DNA of 6,142 nucleotides from a bacterium (GTDB lineage: Bacteria; Krumholzibacteriota; Krumholzibacteriia; LZORAL124-64-63), in assembly GCA_030635025.1 (NCBI GenBank), contig DAOVZQ010000165.1, positions 1 to 6,142 of the forward strand, given 5' to 3'. The stretch's first letter is position 1, and the number at the start of each line of letters is the position of its first letter. The notes beneath the pieces were generated by a model, which saw only the letters and a program-made list of their open reading frames with translations, was not told the origin of the DNA and ran no database searches. Below, piece after piece: positions 1 to 6,142 of the stretch. The translations under genes were made by a program, and so were the position numbers.

Positions 1-90
1 CGGGGAAGCACGATCCTGAGCGGTGAATCGATCAAACAAAAATGCACAAACATAGCAAGTTGACCTGATGTAAGGCCGTTCTTTCTCGCT

Positions 91-1281
91 TTACTCCGCC
101 TGCCGCGCGATCCGAAATCCCACCGCAAAGTTCGACGACGTCGGCGCGAGGTAACTGCGCGCGGCCGATCGGCACGATTCCACAGGGCTGGTCCAGCACC
201 CGCCCCGGATCACCCGGGACGTGCCGGCCGCGGGACCCACGGGATCGACGGACGTGCAGCAAGGCCGGTTTCTGTACCAGTCCCAGCACCACTCATAGAC
301 GTTGCCGTGCATGTCCTTCAGGCCCCAGTCGTTGGCTTGACGCCCGCCCACCGCAGCCGGACCGTCGGGACCGTCGGCGTCACTATACACGCCGTCATCC
401 CCATCCACATCAGTGTTGCAGTAGACCCCGGCCAGCGACAGGGCGTAGTCGAAAACGCACCCCAGGACGCCGATCTCCCCCGTGTAGAACGGGTCTTCGG
501 TTCTCGCGCGGCACGCGATTTCCCACTCGGCTTCGGTCAGCAATCGGTAGCCGTCGGCGTCCTGGTCCCACGAGACCTCATCACCGGCGATATCGTAGGC
601 CGGGGTCAGCCCCTCGGCGTTCGAGCGTGCGTTGCAGAAGGCCACGGCCTCGAACCAGTCGACCTGCTCGACGGGGTTGTCCGCACCGGCGAAGTATCCG
701 GGGTACCCGCCCATGTGGGTGGCGTACTCGATCTGGGTGACCTCGTATTGCCCGACGAAGAGTCCACGGGAAAGAGTGGGCGAGTACAGGATCTCGTCAT
801 CATCGCGACCGGGCTCGTCTGCCGGACTGCCGATGGTGAACTCTCCCGACGGGACGTAGACGAAGCCGTCCGGTACCGGGGTCCCTTCGGGTAACTCGAC
901 AGTGGCGGGGTTGGAGAGGTCGGACAGCCAGCTGTTGTACTCGTAGCGGATGCGGAAGATAAGGGTCCCGCCGGCGGGGAGGCTGAAAGCAGGGCAGGAC
1001 TGGGTCTCGTCCGGAAGGTCGGGGAACGGAGGGTCGGAAACAACGGTGGCGGCATCCCAATCGGTGTCGGCGAAAGTGTCGGCGCGATAGCGGATCTCGT
1101 AGGAATCGGCAAGGGAGCTCTCGACCGTGGGGGCGGTCCAGGTCAGGGACACGCTATAGGGGGACGTTAGCATGACGGTGAGATCGGTGATGGGGTCGGC
1201 GTTGTAGTCGGGGGTGACGGTGTCATCGCCGCAGCCGGTGACGGCGAGCAAGGCGAAGAGGCAGAAAGTGAGAACGCGCAT
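91..1281 (-). CDS. Lipoprotein with Fn3 domain and FGE-sulfatase (SUMF1-type) domain
   Basis: Predicted 396-residue surface or periplasmic lipoprotein. Residues 1-17 form a short lipoprotein signal ending in the lipobox AVTGC, so Cys17 should be lipidated. Residues about 29-131 look like a fibronectin type III domain (SVSLTWTAP, YEIRYR, FRIRYE strands). Residues about 138-394 are an FGE-sulfatase domain, with hallmarks YRLLTEAEWE (245-254), WGLKDMHGNVYEW (319-331), RVIRGGCW (356-363), CRSAAR (370-375) and GFRIAR (388-393). From memory of human formylglycine-generating enzyme, Cys370 matches catalytic Cys341, but the Cys336 position is Ser365. Formylglycine formation is therefore unlikely, and a binding or other SUMF-like role is more plausible. 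An acidic DVDGDDG loop (291-297) could bind calcium. The start at 1281 is chosen because the lipobox signal and AGGAG five bases upstream fit it; the open frame extends further upstream to 1524, without a signal. It lies 97 bases after the regulator gene and may be co-transcribed. Its substrate is unknown. Confidence 0.9.
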   Translation of the reverse strand: MRVLTFCLFALLAVTGCGDDTVTPDYNADPITDLTVMLTSPYSVSLTWTAPTVESSLADSYEIRYRADTFADTDWDAATVVSDPPFPDLPDETQSCPAFSLPAGGTLIFRIRYEYNSWLSDLSNPATVELPEGTPVPDGFVYVPSGEFTIGSPADEPGRDDDEILYSPTLSRGLFVGQYEVTQIEYATHMGGYPGYFAGADNPVEQVDWFEAVAFCNARSNAEGLTPAYDIAGDEVSWDQDADGYRLLTEAEWEIACRARTEDPFYTGEIGVLGCVFDYALSLAGVYCNTDVDGDDGVYSDADGPDGPAAVGGRQANDWGLKDMHGNVYEWCWDWYRNRPCCTSVDPVGPAAGTSRVIRGGCWTSPVESCRSAARSYLAPTSSNFAVGFRIARQAE

Positions 1282-1286
1282 CGGAT

Positions 1287-1291
1287 CTCCT
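1287..1291 (-). promoter_or_regulatory. Ribosome binding site of the Fn3/SUMF lipoprotein gene
   Basis: The minus strand reads AGGAG, then five bases, then ATG at 1281. This strong Shine-Dalgarno decides the start in favour of the lipoprotein signal rather than the longer open frame that runs into the regulator gene. Confidence 0.8.
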
Positions 1292-1378
1292 GGGCTTCTA
1301 TCGGGCCTGAAGGTGGGGACGTATGGTGTTTTCATAACGCATGGAGAGAGTGCATCCTGCGGACGATAATCTTGCGGG

Positions 1379-3877
1379 TCAGACCGGCATGCGAATCCCG
1401 AACTTGTCCATCTTGCGGTAGAGCTGATTGCGGGAGATGCCGAGAGCGCGGGCAGCCTCGCTGCGGTTGCCTGACTTGATAAGCAGGGCCTGACTGATGC
1501 GTTCGCGCTCCACTTTTTCGACATAGGTGCCGAGATGCAGGGATCCGGTTGTGGCGGGCTTCATGTTGATCCACTTGCGCATGTTTTCGGGCAGCATCTC
1601 GATGGTGGCGCGACCCGAGTGGCGAGCCATTAGGGCTAGGCGGCGGGTCATGGCTTCGAGTTCGCGGACATTGCCGGGCCAGGGGTAGCGTTCGAAAACG
1701 GTGATGACGTCACGGTCGAAGAGTTTACGAGGATCAACATCGCCATCGATAATCTTACCAACGAACAGACGCATCAGGGGATCGAGGTCCTCGGGACGTT
1801 CACGCAGCGGCGGCAGGGCCATCTCAAGGGTTTGCAGACGGTAATAAAGATCCTGGCGGAAAGTACCCGCGGCGATCAGCTCGGGCAACGGCGCGTTGGT
1901 GGCGGCGATGATACGTAGGTCGGCATGACGCTCGGCGGGGTCGCCCAAGCGATGGAATGTTCCCTCTTGTATCATCCTCAGGAGTTTGACCTGGAGATAG
2001 GCCGGCATATCGCCGATCTCATCGAGGAACATGGTGCCGCCGTCGGCGGTTTCGCAGAGACCTGGGCGCTCGCCGTCTGCGCCGGTGAAGGCGCCTCGGG
2101 CGTGACCGAAGAACTCGCGCTCGAACAGGGTTTCGGGGATTGCGGCGCAGTTGACCGGGAGGAACGTATTGTTGGCTCGATCGCTCTTCTCGTGAATGAG
2201 TCTTGCGATGAGTTCCTTGCCTGTGCCGGTTTCGCCGGTGACCAAGACGGGCTCGGTTGTGCTGGCGGAGACGTCTACCAGGGCTATGAGTTGTTTCATG
2301 GAGGGGGCGTTAGCTATGAAGGGTTTTTTGTTGACCAACATCTGCTCGCCCGGAGTCCTCTTGCGCGAGCCGCGCAGCCAGATGGGACGCCCCTCGCCGT
2401 GAAGTTCATCCATCAGTTTTTCGCATTCCTTCAGCTCGGCCTCTTGTTCAAGGTCGGAGTATCCATGGAATGCCTCTATGACATGACTCCACGCGGATTC
2501 CAGATGTGTGTAGGGGTTGGGGTTTTCGATGGCAGTACCAACTATGATGCTGCTTGATAGGGTGCGATACCAGGCGAGGCAGGTATGGGCAGCTTCCAGG
2601 CGCGAATGTGCGAGCTCTAGCTGCGCACCCATTGCCGTGAAGATCTCAACAGATTCCCGGGCGGCCTTAACGGCCTGCAAGTGCTGATCAAGCTTTCGGT
2701 AGGCTTGAGCCAGATGCCTATATGCAATTCCTATCTCGAATCTTTCACCGCATTTTGTGGCGACGGTTATGGCTTCCTTAAGCAGGGGGACCGCCTCGAA
2801 GGCTTCGCCATCCAGGAGGCGGAGTGATGCTAACCGACGCATGTTTTCGGCTACTATATCGCCTTGTGGGGCGAGGGATTCACCAATTGATTTGGCGCGT
2901 TCGTAGTAGCGGCGGGCTGTTTCAATTTTACCCAATGCAGCAGCAATGTCACCTAGTGTTTCCAGGGCAAGAGATTCTTCGCGCAAGAATCCGTTTTCTG
3001 TAGCAATCGCTAGTGCCTTATTTGTAAGATTAATAGTCGAATCATAGGACCGCTTATATATCTCAACTCTTGCAAGAGATAAGAACACATGTGCATTGAC
3101 TCGTGATTGCTCGCCTGTAGCTGTATTTAATACAATCCTGTGTAACATTGACTCTGCACCAGGAGCGTCACCATGCTTGAGGCTCACAATTGAAATATTA
3201 ATCTGGATATACGCACGCATGCGTTGCATTCCGGTTCTGGAGCTCTCTTTCAGTGCTTTTCGATAATAGACCATAGCCTCATCAAGTTTACCGCAGGTCT
3301 TTTCAACAAAGCCCATAGCATTGTATACACTCGCCAGACCTTCACTATCATTTAAGTATCTAAATATGCCTATTGCATCACGAAGAAAGTCTGTTGCCCT
3401 GCCTGTGTCTCCTAGATAATAGAAGCACATTCCTAGTAAGTGGTAATATTTCGCGACAATATCGGCCTTTGATTCGTCAATATAATTTTTCTGTGCATAT
3501 TGACCGATTTCAAGGGCCTTACGGTACTCTCCCTTCCAAATAGCAATCCATGCGCGGAGGTGATGCAATCGAGGATTTGAGGATGAAATCCGTTTAGCGC
3601 ATATTGATTCCTTTAGAAATTGAGCGCACTTTTCATACTGAGCGTTGCGGTACGTAGCCTCCGCTAATTCGATACATACATTTTCAATTGTTGGCCCACT
3701 TGCCCCATCCAACCGACTGTCACAAGGAGCAGAATCAGATAATAACTCACTGAAGAGTTCGATGGCTTCATGATAGCGCTCAGTACTTAAAGCAAGAAGA
3801 CCTAGCTGGTACTTGTTTTGATCAACAGGCAAGTGTAAATATTTATCTTTACAGTGCTCGTCCCTACCGTTGCACAT
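1379..3877 (-). CDS. Sigma-54-dependent activator: TPR region, AAA+ domain, Fis-type HTH
   Basis: An 832-residue bacterial enhancer-binding protein that should remodel RNA polymerase-sigma-54 by ATP hydrolysis. Residues about 23-440 are helical repeats of TPR type (for example YYHLLGMCFYYLGDTGRATDF, about residues 144-164), a likely protein- or peptide-binding input. There is no receiver or GAF domain. The AAA+ domain spans about 518-755: Walker A GETGTGKE (548-555), sigma-54 loop GAFTGA (595-600), Walker B GGTMFLDE (613-620), AATN (658-661), FRQDLYYRL with arginine-finger candidates Arg674 and Arg680, and sensor II GNVREL (735-740). All key residues are present. The C-terminus (about 793-828, GNRSEAARALGISRNQLYRK) is a Fis-type DNA-binding helix-turn-helix. 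The start at 3877 has AGGTGG five bases upstream and overlaps the preceding gene by 14 bases; a longer start at 3973 lacks this support. By hand count on sampled 60-base rows, the TPR half is about 35-47% GC and the AAA+ half 50-75%. Confidence 0.95.
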   Translation of the reverse strand: MCNGRDEHCKDKYLHLPVDQNKYQLGLLALSTERYHEAIELFSELLSDSAPCDSRLDGASGPTIENVCIELAEATYRNAQYEKCAQFLKESICAKRISSSNPRLHHLRAWIAIWKGEYRKALEIGQYAQKNYIDESKADIVAKYYHLLGMCFYYLGDTGRATDFLRDAIGIFRYLNDSEGLASVYNAMGFVEKTCGKLDEAMVYYRKALKESSRTGMQRMRAYIQINISIVSLKHGDAPGAESMLHRIVLNTATGEQSRVNAHVFLSLARVEIYKRSYDSTINLTNKALAIATENGFLREESLALETLGDIAAALGKIETARRYYERAKSIGESLAPQGDIVAENMRRLASLRLLDGEAFEAVPLLKEAITVATKCGERFEIGIAYRHLAQAYRKLDQHLQAVKAARESVEIFTAMGAQLELAHSRLEAAHTCLAWYRTLSSSIIVGTAIENPNPYTHLESAWSHVIEAFHGYSDLEQEAELKECEKLMDELHGEGRPIWLRGSRKRTPGEQMLVNKKPFIANAPSMKQLIALVDVSASTTEPVLVTGETGTGKELIARLIHEKSDRANNTFLPVNCAAIPETLFEREFFGHARGAFTGADGERPGLCETADGGTMFLDEIGDMPAYLQVKLLRMIQEGTFHRLGDPAERHADLRIIAATNAPLPELIAAGTFRQDLYYRLQTLEMALPPLRERPEDLDPLMRLFVGKIIDGDVDPRKLFDRDVITVFERYPWPGNVRELEAMTRRLALMARHSGRATIEMLPENMRKWINMKPATTGSLHLGTYVEKVERERISQALLIKSGNRSEAARALGISRNQLYRKMDKFGIRMPV

Positions 3878-4199
3878 TATATCCACCTGTTTGCTTGATA
3901 TTGCGGCTGACGGATTCAATTGATTTTCCCGGCAATTTATTGTCTGCCTTATGATAACAATCGATGCATACAACCCAATAAACTTGTTCTCCGGGAAGAC
4001 GGATTAGACTAACAAAGATGGGCACTAACTCTGGCTGGTCGTCAGTGCGAGGGTTCCAATTCCCACTACCCGGATCCCCTTCACCCGAACTCCCACCGTC
4101 TTGCATCTGCCAGATAAGATCTACTGCTGCCGCAGGCACAGCGAATACAAGCAGGATCGCCAGCACCATCAGCAGGGTCTTCAGTCTCTTCAACATCAT
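3864..4199 (-). CDS. Small exported protein of unknown function
   Basis: I do not recognise the family. The predicted product is 111 residues. Residues 1-25 form a textbook Sec signal peptide: basic start (MMLKRLK), hydrophobic core (LLMVLAILLVF) and a PAAA end with probable cleavage before Val26. The mature part is about 86 residues: an acidic, glycine-rich, likely flexible stretch (34-57), a beta-like segment (ELVPIFVSLIRLPGEQVYWVV, about 57-77) and a single CxxC (Cys78, Cys81), then a basic tail. The start at 4199 is preferred because AGGA lies five bases upstream; ATGs at 4205 and 4196 are possible. The longer frame starting at 4298 would cover the sigma-54 promoter and place extra residues before the signal peptide, so it is rejected. 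It is the first gene after that promoter and overlaps the regulator start by 14 bases, so the two are almost certainly co-transcribed. Role unknown; a signal or partner sensed by the regulator is one guess. Confidence 0.75.
   Translation of the reverse strand: MMLKRLKTLLMVLAILLVFAVPAAAVDLIWQMQDGGSSGEGDPGSGNWNPRTDDQPELVPIFVSLIRLPGEQVYWVVCIDCYHKADNKLPGKSIESVSRNIKQTGGYNVQR
3883..3888 (-). promoter_or_regulatory. Ribosome binding site of the TPR activator, inside the upstream gene
   Basis: The minus strand reads AGGTGG, five bases, then ATG at 3877. The site lies within the last codons of the small exported-protein gene, whose stop is at 3866-3864. This is the usual arrangement for translational coupling, and it decides the start of the regulator. 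Confidence 0.7.
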
Positions 4200-4261
4200 C
4201 GACATCCTGGTTGAGAGGAACAGTTCTCGCCCGAATGCGGGACGACATACGTACCCGCAAG

Positions 4262-4278
4262 TGCAACGACCGATCCAA
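4262..4278 (-). promoter_or_regulatory. Sigma-54 (-24/-12) promoter
   Basis: The minus strand reads TTGGATCG-GTCG-TTGCA. Against the known consensus YTGGCACG-N4-TTGCW it matches 11 of 13 defined positions, including the essential GG-N10-GC spacing (GG at 4276-4275, GC at 4264-4263). Transcription would start near 4251, giving a leader of about 52 bases to the ATG at 4199. The gene pair behind it encodes a sigma-54 activator, which makes the site credible and suggests self-activation. I hand-scanned 4280 to about 4580 of the gap in this orientation and found only one other, poor GG-N10-GC. Confidence 0.7.
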
Positions 4279-4297
4279 GTGATGAACACACACGGCA

Positions 4298-4322
4298 TGT
4301 GAGATGGCGAGACTATCTCACA
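4298..4322. promoter_or_regulatory. Perfect 8+8 bp inverted repeat, candidate activator or repressor site
   Basis: TGTGAGAT and ATCTCACA form a perfect dyad separated by nine bases (GGCGAGACT). Its centre is about 59 bases upstream of the predicted sigma-54 start site, which is closer than most enhancers but workable. No T-run follows on either strand, so it does not look like a terminator. The most economical reading is an operator or upstream activator site for a dimeric helix-turn-helix protein, perhaps the Fis-type domain of the adjacent regulator. Confidence 0.5.
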
Positions 4323-4330
4323 GCCTTGTC

Positions 4331-4343
4331 GATGTGTTACATC
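4331..4343. promoter_or_regulatory. Short inverted repeat GATGT-N3-ACATC
   Basis: A perfect 5+5 bp dyad with a three-base spacer, centred about 86 bases upstream of the predicted start site and nine bases from the larger dyad. It could be part of the same regulatory array. A repeat this short can occur by chance. Confidence 0.25.
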
Positions 4344-4530
4344 AGATCAGTCTACTGCTTCGCTTGCCATAAACACTGCATCAAACACATGTTCTCAAAG
4401 CTGTGTCCAGATCAACAACTCTATGTTACCCACAGCCTTGCATGTGCAGGACTTCTGATGATACATGGCTTAACTAGATGTACGTCGGCTAATGTCAACC
4501 CTCCGCGGAGAGTATCACACAGATAGATCA
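4344..4530 (-). repeat. Three copies of TGATCT in the upstream region
   Basis: On the minus strand TGATCT occurs at 4349-4344, 4414-4409 and 4530-4525, all in the same orientation; the last two extend to TTGATCT. A perfect 10-bp palindrome (CTCCGCGGAG, 4501-4510) and a direct repeat CACAGCCTTG (plus strand, 4319-4328 and 4431-4440) lie in the same stretch. These may be regulator-binding sites, but none is statistically secure from reading alone. Confidence 0.2.
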
Positions 4531-4732
4531 AACATGTCAATATGGATAAAATTGCTGAATGATAACGCGCGGCCCGGTTCATGGGCGACCGTAGGGTCCA
4601 TAACCCCATGCGAGATGCACGATTCGCCGTCTATGCTGCCCATCAATGAAACGCCGCCAGCCAGCCCAAGATGGAATTCGGACCGGTGGGCCTGCGACAA
4701 CATATCGTCTGCCGCAATATCACGTCTTATAG

Positions 4733-6142
4733 CTAATGTTCTCGATGATCCGAGATATCAAACGTAGCCGCCCCAACGAGAATCGTCACCAGGGCTACCG
4801 CCTCTTTCATGGAGAATTCACCATCGAACGGCTTCTTGATAGCCGTCGCAATCACCTCATACGCCTTCGTCAGCTCCACCCGCACTCGCTCGTCCTCAAC
4901 GACGATCCTATCGCCCACCGTCATACGCGTCTCGCACCCCTTGGTCAAATTCCGGATCGTATCTCCTTCGATGAACACCGCATTATCACCTTCGGCCAGA
5001 TAATCCGCCTCTCGCAAGAACAACCGTGGCTTCTCCACATACGGCTTCCCGTGATGCACACAGAACGTGGCGCAGTTGCCGCACTCGTTGCAAAAGTCGT
5101 CGATGTGGATGATCTGGCGGGACTGCTCTATCCGGTAACGCTCTTCCCGTACAACGACCAGCTCGCCGTCACGGCAGGCCAGCACCGGTAGGCTTACATC
5201 GATCGGTTCGATCAGATAGGTGTGGTTGGCGCGATTGGGACAGACTTCGACGCACTTGTCGCACAAGGCTGTGCATTGCAGGCAGCGGGCGGCTTCGGCG
5301 CGGGCGGCTTCGGCGTCGAGAGTCGCATCGACCAATTCGAATCCGCCGCGTTCGGCCGACGGCAGTGTCTTGGGCTTGTGCAGTTCCTCGCGGCGCGCGC
5401 GGATGCGCTTCATGGCTGCGAGTTCGTCCCCGGATAGCTCCGGGGTGGTTACGTCGAATACCTTGAAGTCCACGTCGAACTGGGAGCAGATCGCTTCGGC
5501 GGCGCGGCGGCCGTCCGCGCAGGCGGCGATGATCGTTTCGGGTCCGCGCACGGCGTCGCCGCCGGCGAAGATCATGTCGAGGGCGCGGCCGGTTTCGGCG
5601 TCGATCTCGATCTTGCCGCTGCGCTCGGTCTTCACGTCGCTGCCGTCGAGGAACGCCAGGTCCGCGGCCTGGCCGATGGCCACAATCACCGCGTCGGCGG
5701 GCATGGTGAACTCGCTGCCGGCGATTTCCACAGGGCGTCGGCGGCCGCTCTCGTCCGGTTCGCCCAGTTCATTGCGCGTGCATTCCATGCCGACGACTTT
5801 GCCGTCCTTCAGCACAACGCGCTTCGGGGTGACGAGCGTTTCGAGGTTTATGCCCTCTTCGATCAGGTCATGGATTTCCTCGAAGTCGGCGGGCATCTCG
5901 TCTTGAGTACGGCGATAGACGACCGTGGCCGGTGCGCCGACCAAGCGGCTGGCCGTGCGTGCGGCGTCGACGGCCGTATTGCCGCCGCCGATGACCAGGA
6001 CATTGCGACCCAGGTCGAACCGTTCGCCGGCGTTCACGCGCTTCAGGAAATCGAGCGCCGTGTGTACTCCGTCGCCATCGAGCCCGTCGATGCCTAGTCC
6101 GCTATCCTTCTGGAAGCCTGTCGCCAAGTAGACCGCATCAAA
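4733..6142 (-). CDS. ygfK: YgfK-like iron-sulfur flavoprotein oxidoreductase, C-terminal part
   Basis: The frame is open to the window edge, so the 469 residues here are the C-terminal part of a longer protein; YgfK proteins are about 1,000 residues. The first part has the glutamate-synthase small-subunit fold: VIGGGNTAVDAAR (residues 50-62), a Rossmann motif for NAD(P)H, then YRRTQDEMPA (76-85) and a second FAD-contact motif FAGGD (192-196). It then has a cysteine cluster CLQCTALCDKCVEVCP (Cys287, 290, 294, 297, 301) and a ferredoxin-like CNECGNCATFC (351, 354, 357, 361). The second cluster separates YgfK from ordinary GltD. YgfK is linked in other bacteria to selenium-dependent molybdenum hydroxylases and to purine or uric acid breakdown, where it is thought to pass electrons; the 'selenate reductase' name is putative. 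It is a cytoplasmic protein. The next gene is 533 bases downstream, so it is probably the last gene of its transcript. The annotated-looking TTG at 6127 is internal, not a start. Confidence 0.85.
   Translation of the reverse strand, partial: FDAVYLATGFQKDSGLGIDGLDGDGVHTALDFLKRVNAGERFDLGRNVLVIGGGNTAVDAARTASRLVGAPATVVYRRTQDEMPADFEEIHDLIEEGINLETLVTPKRVVLKDGKVVGMECTRNELGEPDESGRRRPVEIAGSEFTMPADAVIVAIGQAADLAFLDGSDVKTERSGKIEIDAETGRALDMIFAGGDAVRGPETIIAACADGRRAAEAICSQFDVDFKVFDVTTPELSGDELAAMKRIRARREELHKPKTLPSAERGGFELVDATLDAEAARAEAARCLQCTALCDKCVEVCPNRANHTYLIEPIDVSLPVLACRDGELVVVREERYRIEQSRQIIHIDDFCNECGNCATFCVHHGKPYVEKPRLFLREADYLAEGDNAVFIEGDTIRNLTKGCETRMTVGDRIVVEDERVRVELTKAYEVIATAIKKPFDGEFSMKEAVALVTILVGAATFDISDHREH

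Larger units (their letters stand above)
4323..4732. other. Non-coding gap between the ygfK-like gene and the sigma-54 unit
   Basis: About 410 bases with no gene I can support. The half nearer the promoter (4323-4560) is AT-richer and carries the short repeats described separately. The half nearer the ygfK-like stop (4560-4730) is GC-richer and open in two opposing frames: a minus-strand frame 4703-4515 (62 codons) and a plus-strand frame 4492-4767 (91 codons) that would run antisense into the end of the ygfK-like gene. Neither has a good ribosome site or a recognisable motif. No convincing rho-independent terminator is visible after the ygfK-like stop. Confidence 0.5.

Noticed and set aside
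1..90. Terminator after the lipoprotein gene
   Set aside because: No stable hairpin followed by a T-run could be found in these bases.
307..894. Plus-strand open frame of 195 codons
   Set aside because: Antisense to the SUMF domain, with no motif or ribosome site.
1294..1307. GG-N10-GC on the minus strand before the lipoprotein gene
   Set aside because: The flanking bases do not match (AGG, AAGC) and transcription would begin at the start codon, with the Shine-Dalgarno upstream of the transcript.
1925..2557. Plus-strand open frame of 210 codons
   Set aside because: It lies wholly antisense to the AAA+ part of the activator, whose motifs are unambiguous; the frame stays open because of GC-rich codon structure.
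3942..3965. CIDCYH in the small exported protein as a haem c site
   Set aside because: The haem c motif needs His directly after the second Cys (CxxCH); here a Tyr intervenes.
4298..4322. Dyad read as a rho-independent terminator
   Set aside because: No T-run on either side, a nine-base loop, and it is over 400 bases from the nearest stop codon upstream.
4488..4501. Second GG-N10-GC and a TTGACA (4498-4493) on the minus strand
   Set aside because: The -24/-12 match is poor outside GG/GC, and no reasonable -10 box lies 16-18 bases after TTGACA.
5220..5906. Plus-strand open frame of 228 codons
   Set aside because: Antisense to the YgfK-like gene; its translation is low-complexity Ser/Arg/Ala-rich, typical of a shadow frame.

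Overview
The window carries four protein-coding genes, all read from the minus strand, so the text follows them from high to low coordinates. Direct evidence for the host is limited. It is a Gram-negative-type bacterium that uses sigma-54, anchors proteins as lipoproteins and has moderately high GC in most coding DNA. The style of the genes (a TPR-bearing sigma-54 activator, a 'TGCGDD' lipoprotein with an Fn3 and a formylglycine-generating-enzyme-like domain) recalls FCB-group candidate phyla such as Krumholzibacteriota or Eisenbacteria, or Myxococcota and relatives. That placement is inference only.

Region by region: (1) 6142-4733 is the C-terminal part of a YgfK-like iron-sulfur flavoprotein oxidoreductase (glutamate-synthase small-subunit fold plus two cysteine clusters); its N-terminus lies outside the window. 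(2) 4732-4200 is a 533-base gap with no convincing gene. Its part nearest the next gene holds a good sigma-54 promoter (4278-4262, TTGGATCG-N4-TTGCA), a perfect 8+8 bp dyad (4298-4322), a second short dyad (4331-4343) and a thrice-repeated TGATCT. (3) 4199-3864 encodes a small exported protein of 111 residues with a clear signal peptide and one CxxC. (4) 3877-1379 encodes a sigma-54 enhancer-binding activator with a long TPR sensory region, an AAA+ domain with intact GAFTGA, and a Fis-type helix-turn-helix. Its start overlaps the end of the small gene by 14 bases. (5) 1281-91 encodes a lipoprotein with an Fn3 domain and an FGE-sulfatase (SUMF1-type) domain that lacks one of the two catalytic cysteines of true formylglycine-generating enzyme. 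(6) Bases 1-90 hold no gene and no recognisable terminator.

The most interesting reading is that genes 3 to 5 form one sigma-54-driven unit: an exported small protein, a cytoplasmic TPR regulator translated in overlap with it, and a surface lipoprotein. The promoter in front of the small gene is of the class the regulator should activate, so the circuit may be self-activating. Pairing a secreted small protein with an adjacent TPR regulator resembles the layout of RRNPP-type peptide signalling, but with a sigma-54 activator as output. That parallel is a hypothesis from gene order, not something the sequence proves. YgfK appears to be a separate unit ending before the gap.
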